Of a DNA stretch of 50,265 nt, positions 42,824-50,265 are shown piece by piece. The notes below the pieces were generated by a model. That model ran no database searches, was not told where the DNA came from, and saw nothing but the letters and a program-made list of their open reading frames with translations. This DNA comes from Bianquea renquensis. Its GTDB lineage: Bacteria > Bacillota > Clostridia > Lachnospirales > Bianqueaceae. Location: NCBI RefSeq assembly GCF_014384895.1, contig NZ_JACRSQ010000023.1, forward strand, positions 1 to 50,265. Direction: 5' to 3'. A program made the translations under genes and the position numbers. Numbering within the stretch: position 1 is the first letter of the stretch; every line of letters starts with the position of its first letter.

Positions 42824-44074
42824 ATGTCCCATTTATGGAGCCCCGTTACAGGAAAGAACCGCTTTTTTGACGCTGCCGAGCCGTTTGAACTGATCTCGGA
42901 GTTTGGCAGTCCTTTATACGTATATAACGAGTCCATCTTCCGCGCCAGATGCCGGGAGATGCGGAATTTGGTCTCCTATCCCCGTTTTTTCGTCAATTAC
43001 TCCGTTAAGGCAAACTCCAATCTGACCCTGCTCCGCATTGCGCGGGAGGAAGGTCTTTTGGCTGACGCTATGTCGCCCGGCGAAATCTTTGTCGAAGAGG
43101 CCGCCGGCTACACATCCGATGAAATCCTGTATATCAGCAATAATGTTTCAGAAGCTGAGATGCGCTATGCCATTGATCGGGGCATCATGGTCAGTGTGGA
43201 CTCTCTGTCCCAGCTGGAGATGTTTGGCCGGCTCTGCCCTGGCGGGAAAGTCTGTGTGCGCGTCAATACCGGTGTGGGCGCCGGTCATCACGCCAAGGTT
43301 ATCACCGGAGGGAAAAAGACAAAATTTGCAGTAGACCCATCCCTCTTTGACGATATGCGCGAAATTCTGCGCTCTCACCGTCTCTCTCTGGCCGGTCTGA
43401 ATCAACACATTGGCTCGCTCTTTATGGAGCCTGGCAAATATTTGGAGGGGGTATCGGCGCTCCTGGCTCTAGCCCATACGTTTGAAGATCTAGAATTCAT
43501 TGATTTTGGTGGCGGATTCGGAATTCCCTATGAAAAGGCGGCAGGCCAGCCCCGACTGGATTTGGCTGACCTCGGCTCCAAGCTTGACGCCATCCTCCAT
43601 GACTTTGCTAGGACATACGGCAAATCCATCGCCTTCAAGGTTGAGCCTGGCCGCTATATTGCTGCGGAAAGCTGCGTGCTCCTGGGCACTGTCCACGCCG
43701 TCAAGGAAAATTACGGGCACCGCTATGTGGGCACGGATGTGGGATTTAATGTTCTCGCCCGCCCCATGATCTATGATTCCCACCACGATATAGAACTCTA
43801 CCGCGCTTCTGATACTCCGTTCAGCGATTTATATCCTGTGACGGTTGTGGGAAATATCTGTGAAAGCGGCGATATTCTGGCAAAGGATCGGGTGCTTCCC
43901 CAGGCCCAGGAAGGTGATATAATCGGAATTCTGGACGCGGGCGCCTACGGGTACTCCATGTCGTCCAACTATAATAACCGCTTGCGCCCGGCAGAGGTTC
44001 TCCTTAGGGAGGATGGCACGGTGAAATTGATCCGCCGGCGTGATACTTTGGATGATCTCCTACGAAATTTTTAA
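42824..44074 (+). CDS. lysA: Diaminopimelate decarboxylase
   Basis: A 416-residue PLP enzyme, fold type III, converting meso-diaminopimelate to L-lysine. The PLP lysine is in FFVNYSVKANSN, the glycine loop is FIDFGGGFGIPY, the substrate/PLP region is KVEPGRYIAAES, and the second-subunit Cys motif is GNICESGDILAKD. C-terminal NYNNRLRPAEVL is typical. Start ATG 42824 (MSHLWSPVT) follows AAGGAGGAA; an earlier TTG is rejected. It forms an operon with ddh. Confidence 0.93.
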   Translation: MSHLWSPVTGKNRFFDAAEPFELISEFGSPLYVYNESIFRARCREMRNLVSYPRFFVNYSVKANSNLTLLRIAREEGLLADAMSPGEIFVEEAAGYTSDEILYISNNVSEAEMRYAIDRGIMVSVDSLSQLEMFGRLCPGGKVCVRVNTGVGAGHHAKVITGGKKTKFAVDPSLFDDMREILRSHRLSLAGLNQHIGSLFMEPGKYLEGVSALLALAHTFEDLEFIDFGGGFGIPYEKAAGQPRLDLADLGSKLDAILHDFARTYGKSIAFKVEPGRYIAAESCVLLGTVHAVKENYGHRYVGTDVGFNVLARPMIYDSHHDIELYRASDTPFSDLYPVTVVGNICESGDILAKDRVLPQAQEGDIIGILDAGAYGYSMSSNYNNRLRPAEVLLREDGTVKLIRRRDTLDDLLRNF

Positions 44075-44110
44075 ACATAAATAGCGATAGCATAGAAAGG
44101 AAGTAGAGTT

Positions 44111-45097
44111 ATGAAAATTCAAGTTGGCATCATTGGATATGGCAACATCGGGCGGGGAGTCGAACTCGCCCTGCTGCAAAATGGCGACATGGAGCTGGCC
44201 GGTATCTTCACCCGCCGCGACCCTGCCACCATCACTCCCTTGACTCCGGGCGTCAAGGTGTACTCCATTGCGGACGCGGAGCAATTTCAAGGGGCGATCG
44301 ACGTCATGATTTTGTGTGGAGGGTCCGCTACGGATCTGCCGGAGCAAGGTCCCTACTTTGCCAAAATGTTCAATACGATCGACAGCTTTGACACTCATGC
44401 GCGGATTCCGGAGTATTACGCCGCGATGCATGAGGCGGCCCTGGATGCAGAGCATGTGTCCATCATTTCCGTTGGCTGGGACCCGGGCCTTTTCTCTCTA
44501 ACCCGCGCATATGCCGACGCCATCCTGCCGGAGGGGAAAGTCTACACTTTCTGGGGAAAAGGCGTAAGCCAAGGCCACTCTGACGCCATCCGCCGTGTCC
44601 CAGGGGTTAAAAATGCAATTCAGTACACGATTCCCGTTGCGGAAGCGGTGGAAGAAGTCCGCAGCGGAATACAGCCCGACCTGACCACACGTCAGAAGCA
44701 TTTACGGGAATGCTTTGTCGTAGCGGAGGACGGTGCAGACCTGGCCGCCATTGAATCCGCCATCGTATCGATGCCAAATTATTTCTCTGATTACGATACG
44801 ACTGTCCACTTCATCAGCGAAGAGGAACTGAAAACCAATCACAGCGCCATGGCCCACGGCGGCTTTGTGATTCGCACGGGAAAAACTGGCCTGGAACAGC
44901 AGCATAATCACGTCATAGAGTTTTCCTTAAAGCTGGATTCCAACCCCGAGTTTACAGCGAACGTTCTGGTGGCCTACGCTCGGGCTGCCGTCAGACTCTC
45001 AGACAATGGTGACTTTGGCGCCAAGTCTGTACTGGACATTCCTCCCGCACTGCTGAGTCCAAAATCAGGGGAAGCCCTGCGAAAAGAACTGCTGTAA
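44111..45097 (+). CDS. ddh: meso-Diaminopimelate D-dehydrogenase
   Basis: A 328-residue NADP-dependent enzyme making meso-DAP directly from tetrahydrodipicolinate, so lysine/peptidoglycan synthesis uses the dehydrogenase shortcut. It has the GYGNIGRGVELAL Rossmann motif, VMILCGGSATDLPEQGP, NTIDSFDTHARIPEY, SVGWDPGLFSLTRAYADAILP, and WGKGVSQGHSDAIRRVPGVKNA, a strong family signature. RBS AAAGGAAGTAGAGTT precedes the ATG. A terminator follows 24 bases after the stop. Confidence 0.96.
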   Translation: MKIQVGIIGYGNIGRGVELALLQNGDMELAGIFTRRDPATITPLTPGVKVYSIADAEQFQGAIDVMILCGGSATDLPEQGPYFAKMFNTIDSFDTHARIPEYYAAMHEAALDAEHVSIISVGWDPGLFSLTRAYADAILPEGKVYTFWGKGVSQGHSDAIRRVPGVKNAIQYTIPVAEAVEEVRSGIQPDLTTRQKHLRECFVVAEDGADLAAIESAIVSMPNYFSDYDTTVHFISEEELKTNHSAMAHGGFVIRTGKTGLEQQHNHVIEFSLKLDSNPEFTANVLVAYARAAVRLSDNGDFGAKSVLDIPPALLSPKSGEALRKELL

Positions 45098-45120
45098 CGA
45101 TCCTTGCTTGTCCTGCAAGA

Positions 45121-45160
45121 GAGGCTGCCGCAAAATTCTTGTTTTGCGGCAGCTCTTTTT
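45121..45160 (+). terminator. Terminator of lysA-ddh
   Basis: GAGGCTGCCGCAAAA pairs with TTTTGCGGCAGCTC and is followed by TTTTT. Confidence 0.92.
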
Positions 45161-45194
45161 ATGAAACGGCTCCTGTTTTCTGTAATCATTCTCG

Positions 45195-45223
45195 TTGACG
45201 CTCCTAGACTTCTATGCTATGAT
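45195..45223 (+). promoter_or_regulatory. Promoter for the GH31 gene
   Basis: TTGACG, 17 bases, TATGAT, 38 bases before the ATG. Confidence 0.75.
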
Positions 45224-45260
45224 AGGAGCTAATCAATCCATAAAAAGGAGATCAACGACA

Positions 45261-47489
45261 ATGGCAGATATTCGTCTATCCAACGGCCGCTCACTTACTG
45301 TTCAGGCGGTTTTGCCCGATGTTTTCCGCGTCCGTTTTTCAGATGCTGAAAGCGACCGGGAATCCATGCTCACCCGATATGGGATTTTAAAAACCGGGGA
45401 CCATCCCGACGCGGTCTGGCAGGAATCGGATTCCCGCCCCACCCTCTCCTATTGCGGAGCCACTGTGGAATTAGATCCTTCGGAATGCCGGCTGACTGTT
45501 GCAAATGAGAAAGTCAAGATCTGTCTTCAGTTCACGCAGCGACTGGCAAAAAATGGCCTAGACCAGGGATTTGCCATTACCCTGGACTTGGATGAAACCG
45601 AACGCCTCTTCGGCCTTGGGGATGAAACACGGACGATGGTGATGAAGCGCGGACATAAGGCTGACCTCTGGCAGGCAAATGTCAGCTGTTACGGGCCGAT
45701 CCCCTATGTGATGAGTTCCCGCGGCTGGGGCCTGCTCGTCAATTGTACATATCGCCACACCTACGATCTGGGAGCGGAGGATCCGTCCAGGCTGCTGGTC
45801 GACTCCCCGAAGGGACTTCTGGATTTCTACGTATTTCTAGGCGGGACGCTATCCTCCACCCTGAATCTCTATACGGACATTGCCGGAAAACCATTGCTTT
45901 TGCCTAAAGCCGCCTATGGCTTGACTTTTGTTTGCAATGAGGAGGAAGGCGCCCGAGAACTGCTGGAAAACTGCCGCGATTTTCGGCGTGAGGGTATTCC
46001 CTGCGATATCATGGGGCTAGAACCGGGCTGGATGGAGACCCACTATGATTTCTCCGTCAACAAAAAATGGGATCCCACTCGGTTCTATATCCCCCATTGG
46101 AATCCCGATAATCAGAGTGGCCCCTGGACATTCTTCGCTTCCCTTCGCCGCATGGGTTTTCAGCTCAGCCTGTGGCTGTGCAATGACTATGATCTACTGT
46201 GGGAAGAGGAAAAAGAAGAGCAGACGCGCAGCACTCGCGATTTCAGCGGCGCCGCCATCAACGATGCGCATCTATCCCAGGCTATCTATATGGATACGAT
46301 CACGAAACCCGGCGAGCCTTGGTTTGAACACCTCAAAAAATTTGTGGATAACGGAGCCAGCGCTTTTAAACTCGACGGTGCCAATCAGACTTTGGAGCAC
46401 CCGGACCGCCTTTGGGCTGGCAAGTATTTTGATGATGAAGTCCACAACGTCTATCCCGTTTTGTACGGCAAGCAGATGAAAGAGGGCTATGCCGCTTACA
46501 CAGGTAAACGCGCGCTCATATACAGCGCCTGCATGTATGCAGGGACGCAGCGGTATTGCGCCACCTGGGCCGGCGATACCGGCGGCGGCTATGAAACACT
46601 GGTCTCCATTTTAAATCTTGGCCTGAGCGGACACAGCAACGCCACCTGCGATATGGAAGCAAATACGGTGGAGGGTATCCACTACGGCTCTCTCCTGCCG
46701 TGGACCCAGTTATTGGGCTGGCGCAATTGGCTTCATCCCTGGTTTCTAGGGGACGGGCTGGAAGAGGCGTTCCGCTATTATACACGCCTGCGCTCTTCAC
46801 TCTTTTGGTATCTCTATTCTGCCGCGTATGAGGCGGCCTTTACCGGTATGCCCATGGCCCGTGCGCTGAGCCTTGCCTACCCGGATCGCCCTGCGTATGA
46901 TTCTATTATGACGGAATATATGTTGGGCAGAAGTCTCCTCGTCGGAGCCTTTGACTCCACAATCACATTGCCGGATGGCACCTGGACTGATTTTTGGACG
47001 GGCGAGGAATGCGATGGAAATACCTCCTTTTCCTACACGCCTCCTGAAAACAGAGGCGGCGCTCTCTTTGTAAAAGCTGGCGCCATCCTCCCCTTACAGG
47101 ATTGGGCTCCCTGCCTAACGGGGTACCGGCCGAAACAGCTTACCCTTCATCTGTACCCAGGAGATGGGGAATTCCCGCTCTACGAAGATGACGGCGAAAC
47201 CTACGGATATCAACAGGGAGAATACGCGATCACGTCCCTGCGCCAGTCATGGATGGCCGAAGAAAATGAACTTCTCTTCTCCATCGGAAAGCGGGCGGGC
47301 AGCTGGCCCGGTATGCCAGAGGCCTTTTCCTTCCGTATCGCCGTGCACACCAAGACGCCACCAAAATGGGTGCTGCTTGACGGCGAGCCCGTGTCCTGTC
47401 ACTATGAGGATGCGACTCACACCGCACAGTTTTCCGTCCCCGCAGGGGCATACGCTGATTCCGGCGCTGTGGTGCGGATCGGTTTCTAG
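45261..47489 (+). CDS. GH31 alpha-glycosidase
   Basis: A 742-residue cytoplasmic enzyme. The N-terminal beta-sandwich is followed by a TIM barrel beginning near residue 220, with CDIMGLEPGWMETHYDFSVNKKWDP. The nucleophile strand is AFKLDGANQ, the acid strand is YCATWAGDTGGGYETL, and the loop LGLSGHSNATCDMEA follows. C-terminal beta domains include GALFVKAGAILPLQDWAP and LYEDDGETYGYQQGEYA, typical of GH31. It hydrolyses alpha-glucoside- or alpha-xyloside-type linkages; exact specificity is not readable. ATG 45261 follows AAAGGAGATCAACGACA; an earlier frame start is rejected. It is monocistronic. Confidence 0.92.
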   Translation: MADIRLSNGRSLTVQAVLPDVFRVRFSDAESDRESMLTRYGILKTGDHPDAVWQESDSRPTLSYCGATVELDPSECRLTVANEKVKICLQFTQRLAKNGLDQGFAITLDLDETERLFGLGDETRTMVMKRGHKADLWQANVSCYGPIPYVMSSRGWGLLVNCTYRHTYDLGAEDPSRLLVDSPKGLLDFYVFLGGTLSSTLNLYTDIAGKPLLLPKAAYGLTFVCNEEEGARELLENCRDFRREGIPCDIMGLEPGWMETHYDFSVNKKWDPTRFYIPHWNPDNQSGPWTFFASLRRMGFQLSLWLCNDYDLLWEEEKEEQTRSTRDFSGAAINDAHLSQAIYMDTITKPGEPWFEHLKKFVDNGASAFKLDGANQTLEHPDRLWAGKYFDDEVHNVYPVLYGKQMKEGYAAYTGKRALIYSACMYAGTQRYCATWAGDTGGGYETLVSILNLGLSGHSNATCDMEANTVEGIHYGSLLPWTQLLGWRNWLHPWFLGDGLEEAFRYYTRLRSSLFWYLYSAAYEAAFTGMPMARALSLAYPDRPAYDSIMTEYMLGRSLLVGAFDSTITLPDGTWTDFWTGEECDGNTSFSYTPPENRGGALFVKAGAILPLQDWAPCLTGYRPKQLTLHLYPGDGEFPLYEDDGETYGYQQGEYAITSLRQSWMAEENELLFSIGKRAGSWPGMPEAFSFRIAVHTKTPPKWVLLDGEPVSCHYEDATHTAQFSVPAGAYADSGAVVRIGF

Positions 47490-47530
47490 CATTCCGCTGC
47501 TAAAGGGACATTATTGCAATGAGACCACAC

Positions 47531-47570
47531 AATCGAGTGGAGCGAACTTCGTTTTGCTCCACTCGATTTT
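47531..47570 (+). terminator. Terminator after the GH31 gene
   Basis: A perfect 13-bp stem, AATCGAGTGGAGC / GCTCCACTCGATT, with a 12-base loop, then TTTTTG. Confidence 0.92.
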
Positions 47571-47688
47571 TGATTTCCCTGGGCCAAATCTGAGTGTTAA
47601 CAATTGCCATGATATCGGAAATTATAATTGAATTATTCACCATTATGTGGTAACCTGGATATACATATGTGGATTGGAGTGGTAGCGG

Positions 47689-48759
47689 ATGAAGATAAAT
47701 GAGTCCCTTGGCGTGATCCATGACGCCTTTTTTTACTGCGTTGCGTATTTTAATCGAAAGACTGTGGTTGAATATCCTTCAGATAATGGTATACCTGAAC
47801 AGATCTATTTTACCAATTATGACAATCTGAAAACGTCGAAAAATGCCCTGGATCCTCCAGAAATTCTGTATCCTTTATTTTACTATGATGGCAAGAGGAG
47901 CAGCGTAATCACCGCTTACTTTGATCAATATATTGATCTGTTTTATAATACAATCGATGACTTTTATTCCATCCTCCTGAATATCTCACAGTTTAAAAAG
48001 TTTGTGATGGAGTATTATTTTGGCAGCTATTTTAATGAAAAGGAGCTACAGAAGCTCTGCTTATCGGAGGGCGAAACCGTCGTACGGGCTGTGGGGATTT
48101 TGAGTAAAACGGTTGATATTACCCGCTATACATATATGTTTTTCCATTTTCGAGAGCTTGTGAGCGTTGTTGTCGATTTCTTTAAACACATTATTCCCTT
48201 AATCGAAAGCTATCACGACAAACAAAAAAATCAAACCCGTGATATCCTCCAAAAATTTATCTCAGGGGACAACGAGCGCCTGGTCAGAAAGTGCCTCATG
48301 AAATCCGACGAGGGGGATTCGATCCCCCTTAAAAATCAAACATACTCCGTGTGCTACCTGAATCAACATATCACAAAGACTTCCTCGCAGAATAGAAAGT
48401 ACATTTTCATTCTCGGTTGCAATTGCCATGCCTACCTTGCCCACCTAATCGATTATCGCCATGTTACCATGTACTCCATTACAAAGACCATAGGGCATCC
48501 AGTAAAAATTGAAATCATAAATGAACTCCGCAAGAATGACTTAACGATATCACAGCTTGCCCGCCACTTACAGCTTGCCCGCACCTCGATTTCCCGATAC
48601 ATTCAAGATCTTTTGGACGAATTGGTCATAATAAAGGCTCGCAAGTCTGGGCCGGAAATCTATTATCATTTGAATGTAGCATATTTTCGAAATGCGAGAA
48701 AAACAATTACCCGATACTTGGATGAAACCATTCTGGATGCCGATACGGTATTGTCATAG
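47689..48759 (+). CDS. Transcription regulator with C-terminal ArsR-like winged helix
   Basis: A 356-residue protein. The last 90 residues (about 262-350) contain a winged HTH: IGHPVKIEIINELRKNDLTISQLARHLQLARTSISRYIQDLLDELVI, with an ArsR-like arrangement and a basic end. The first 250 residues are rich in Phe, Tyr and Asp and not recognised; they could be a ligand-binding or dimerisation domain. A Cys pair (GCNCH) is near residue 243. The gene is visibly more AT-rich than its neighbours (TTT/AAA codons), suggesting acquisition. It lies after the GH31 terminator with GGAGTGG ahead of the ATG. Possible targets are the adjacent genes, without direct evidence. Confidence 0.75.
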   Translation: MKINESLGVIHDAFFYCVAYFNRKTVVEYPSDNGIPEQIYFTNYDNLKTSKNALDPPEILYPLFYYDGKRSSVITAYFDQYIDLFYNTIDDFYSILLNISQFKKFVMEYYFGSYFNEKELQKLCLSEGETVVRAVGILSKTVDITRYTYMFFHFRELVSVVVDFFKHIIPLIESYHDKQKNQTRDILQKFISGDNERLVRKCLMKSDEGDSIPLKNQTYSVCYLNQHITKTSSQNRKYIFILGCNCHAYLAHLIDYRHVTMYSITKTIGHPVKIEIINELRKNDLTISQLARHLQLARTSISRYIQDLLDELVIIKARKSGPEIYYHLNVAYFRNARKTITRYLDETILDADTVLS

Positions 48760-48798
48760 GATTATGGAGGACAGACCGCCTGGATCCTGATCCAACCC

Positions 48799-48837
48799 CA
48801 AAGGTGCTGTCGCACTTGCTTTGCGACAGCACCTTTG
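48799..48837. terminator. Bidirectional terminator between regulator and ABC exporter
   Basis: A perfect 16-bp stem, CAAAGGTGCTGTCGCA / TGCGACAGCACCTTTG, with a 7-base loop, between convergent genes. Confidence 0.9.
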
Positions 48838-48841
48838 TATT

Positions 48842-50151
48842 TCATGATATCTCTTTAAACTGGGCGCGATACAGCCTGGCGTAGACGCCGCCCTTCGCCA
48901 ACAGCTCCTCGTGGCTTCCCGTCTCCTCAATCCCATTGGCCGTCATGACGACGATGGAGTCGGCGTTTTTAATTGTAGACAGTCGGTGCGCGATGACGAG
49001 ACAAGTTCGGCCCTCCGATAGCCGGTCAAGAGCTTTCTGGATTTTAACCTCTGTTTCGTTGTCTAAGGCTGAAGTGGCTTCGTCCAGTATTAAAATCCGC
49101 GGATTTTTCAGAAAGACTCGGGCGATAGAGATTCGCTGTTTCTGGCCTCCCGACAGCCGCACCCCTCGCTGTCCAATATCCGTATCATATCCATCCGGCA
49201 GCGTCATAATGAATTCATGGATATCGGCCGCCTTGGCCGCCTGAACCATCTCCTCCTCCGACGCCTCCAGCCGTCCATACATAATATTTTCTCGCACCGT
49301 CCCTGCAAATAGGAACACATCCTGCTGGACGAGGCCAATGTTCCTCCTCAGGGAGCGCATGGTCACATCTCGGATATCATGTCCATCGATGGTGATACTG
49401 CCTCCGTCGATCTCATAGAACCTGGGAATCAGATGGCACAATGTCGTTTTGCCGCCGCCGGAGGGCCCCACCAGCGCCATGGTCTTTCCCTTAGGGATGG
49501 CCAGATTGATATGATTTAAAATCTTTGCCTCTCCCTCATTGTACGAAAACGTCACATTTTCAAAGGCGATGTCGCCCTTAACCTTTTTCATCTCAAGGGC
49601 CCCAGGTCTATCTTGAATATCGGGATCCGTATCCAAAATCTCAGTAAACCGCTCAAATCCCGTCATCCCCGTCTCAAATTGCTGCGCAAAATTGGACAGC
49701 CGGCGCACGGGCTGCATGAAAGACGAGATATACAACATAAACGCCAGGATATCCGGCGCATCCATGCGGCCCTGGACAAAAAAGATGCCTCCGACGATGA
49801 GCACCGTAACGTTCAGCACATTGCCCAGGCTATCCAACCCTGTCTGGAAAATTGCCATGTACTTATAGCTTGCCTTCTTGGCGACTCGGAATTCACGGTT
49901 GCCCTCCTGGAAACGGCCCTTCTCGTACTCTTCATTGGCAAAGGCCTTCGCCACCCGCACGCCGGACAGGCTGTTCTCGAGCTGTGAATTGATATTGGCC
50001 ACCCTCTTGCGCACTTCCCGCTGTGTCTGGCGCATCTTGAGCCGCACTCGCATAGCAAAAAATACCATAATCGGGACAAAAATATAGGCGATAATGGCCA
50101 GCTGCCAGTTGATATTCACCATGATAAAAAAAGAGCCGATGAACATTGATA
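48842..50151 (-). pseudogene. ABC multidrug-type exporter, 5' part cut by an IS element
   Basis: The C-terminal part of a fused permease-ATPase half-transporter. TM helices from about ISMFIGSFFIMVNINWQLAII onward are followed by the ATPase: LVGPSGGGKTTLCHLI (Walker A), FLFAGTVRENIMYG (Q-loop), VRLSGGQKQRISIARV (signature), ILILDEATSALD (Walker B) and VIAHRLSTI (H-loop). All motifs are intact, but full-length members have about 580 residues; roughly the first 130 and their start are missing. Near 50152 the coding sequence stops matching and an IS3-type end begins. Unless the reading starts within the IS, the protein is not made in full. Confidence 0.85.
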
Positions 50152-50265
50152 TGATACCCCTTAAGTAGACAAGGTAAATAACCAAAATCTACTTGGGGGT
50201 ATTTTATGTATCGGAAATATACATCAGAAGAAAAATTAAATATTGTAGAAGGATATCTGAATGGG
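50152..50265 (+). mobile_element. Left end of an IS3-family element with the start of OrfA
   Basis: The element starts near TGATACCCCTTAAGTAGACA. An imperfect inverted repeat pairs ATACCCCTTAAGTAGA (50154-50169) with TCTACTTGGGGGTAT (around 50188-50203). Then ATG 50206 begins a frame, MYRKYTSEEKLNIVEGYLNG, like the first helix of IS3-family OrfA HTH proteins. The rest lies beyond the window. The exact boundary and target duplication cannot be read here. Confidence 0.8.

Noticed and set aside
1..50265. tRNA or rRNA genes
   Set aside because: I saw no cloverleaf with conserved TTC and CCA regions or rRNA-like blocks by eye; a covariance search was not possible.

Overview
The window comes from a spore-forming, mid-GC Firmicute of the class Clostridia, probably an anaerobic gut commensal. 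The main evidence is a dense set of sporulation and germination genes (spoIIR, a gerA-gerB-gerC type receptor operon, sipL, yabG, a CotS-family protein), lysine/peptidoglycan genes using meso-diaminopimelate dehydrogenase, and sugar genes for host or plant glycans (L-fucose isomerase, GH78, GH31 and GH36-like enzymes). The order yabG - lipoprotein - sipL - ispE - gntR - (germination operon) - spoIIR resembles, from memory, the yabG/sipL/spoIIR neighbourhood of Clostridioides difficile.

Layout. 1-0.9 kb: tandem repeat array R1 (about 87-bp period). 0.95-1.9 kb: a decayed HTH-methyltransferase gene. 1.9-4.2 kb: two-gene ABC exporter. 4.4-6.1 kb: GH36-like glycosidase. 6.2-10.9 kb: spoIIR and a GerA/GerB/GerC operon. 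11-13.2 kb (+): xpaC, a LemA-like gene and a TPM-domain gene, translationally coupled. 13.4-15 kb: ispE-gntR. 15.2-16.6 kb: array R2 (107-bp period), abutting the 3' remnant of an IS1182-type transposase. 17-20 kb: sipL, a PrcB-like lipoprotein, yabG. 20-26 kb: phosphoglucomutase, PEGA membrane protein, CotS-like protein, CCA-adding enzyme. 26.5-28.3 kb: DUF1540 peptide, Lrp regulator, an alpha/beta hydrolase without its nucleophile serine. 28.4-34.1 kb: fucI, a NahK-like sugar kinase and a GH78 enzyme. 34.2-38.1 kb: a LolD/FtsX-type ABC system with a long coiled-coil insertion. 38.2-41.7 kb: a hypothetical gene, rarA, and a CBS-domain inorganic pyrophosphatase. 41.7-42.7 kb: hairpin cluster and array R3 (86-bp period). 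42.8-47.5 kb (+): lysA-ddh and a GH31 glycosidase. 47.7-48.8 kb: a regulator with a C-terminal winged helix. 48.8-50.2 kb: an ABC exporter gene cut by an IS3-family element that runs off the window.

The most unusual signal is the set of three intergenic tandem arrays R1, R2 and R3. Their periods and backbones differ (87, 107, 86 bp), but every regular unit carries the same bipartite core: ACGCCGG, 20-21 bases, then CC(G/A)GCGGGCA. About 31 left half-sites occur in 50 kb. R2 units are mosaics of a few alternative segments, and the array lies between a 9-bp inverted repeat with an IS1182 transposase tail at one end. I know of no described family with this exact core and cannot assign a function. 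Other points of note are a perfect 25-bp inverted repeat upstream of fucI that shares a half-site with the likely fucI operator, and good matches to sigma-E and sigma-K promoters ahead of sipL and yabG. Coding assignments were made by reading motifs, with no database search.
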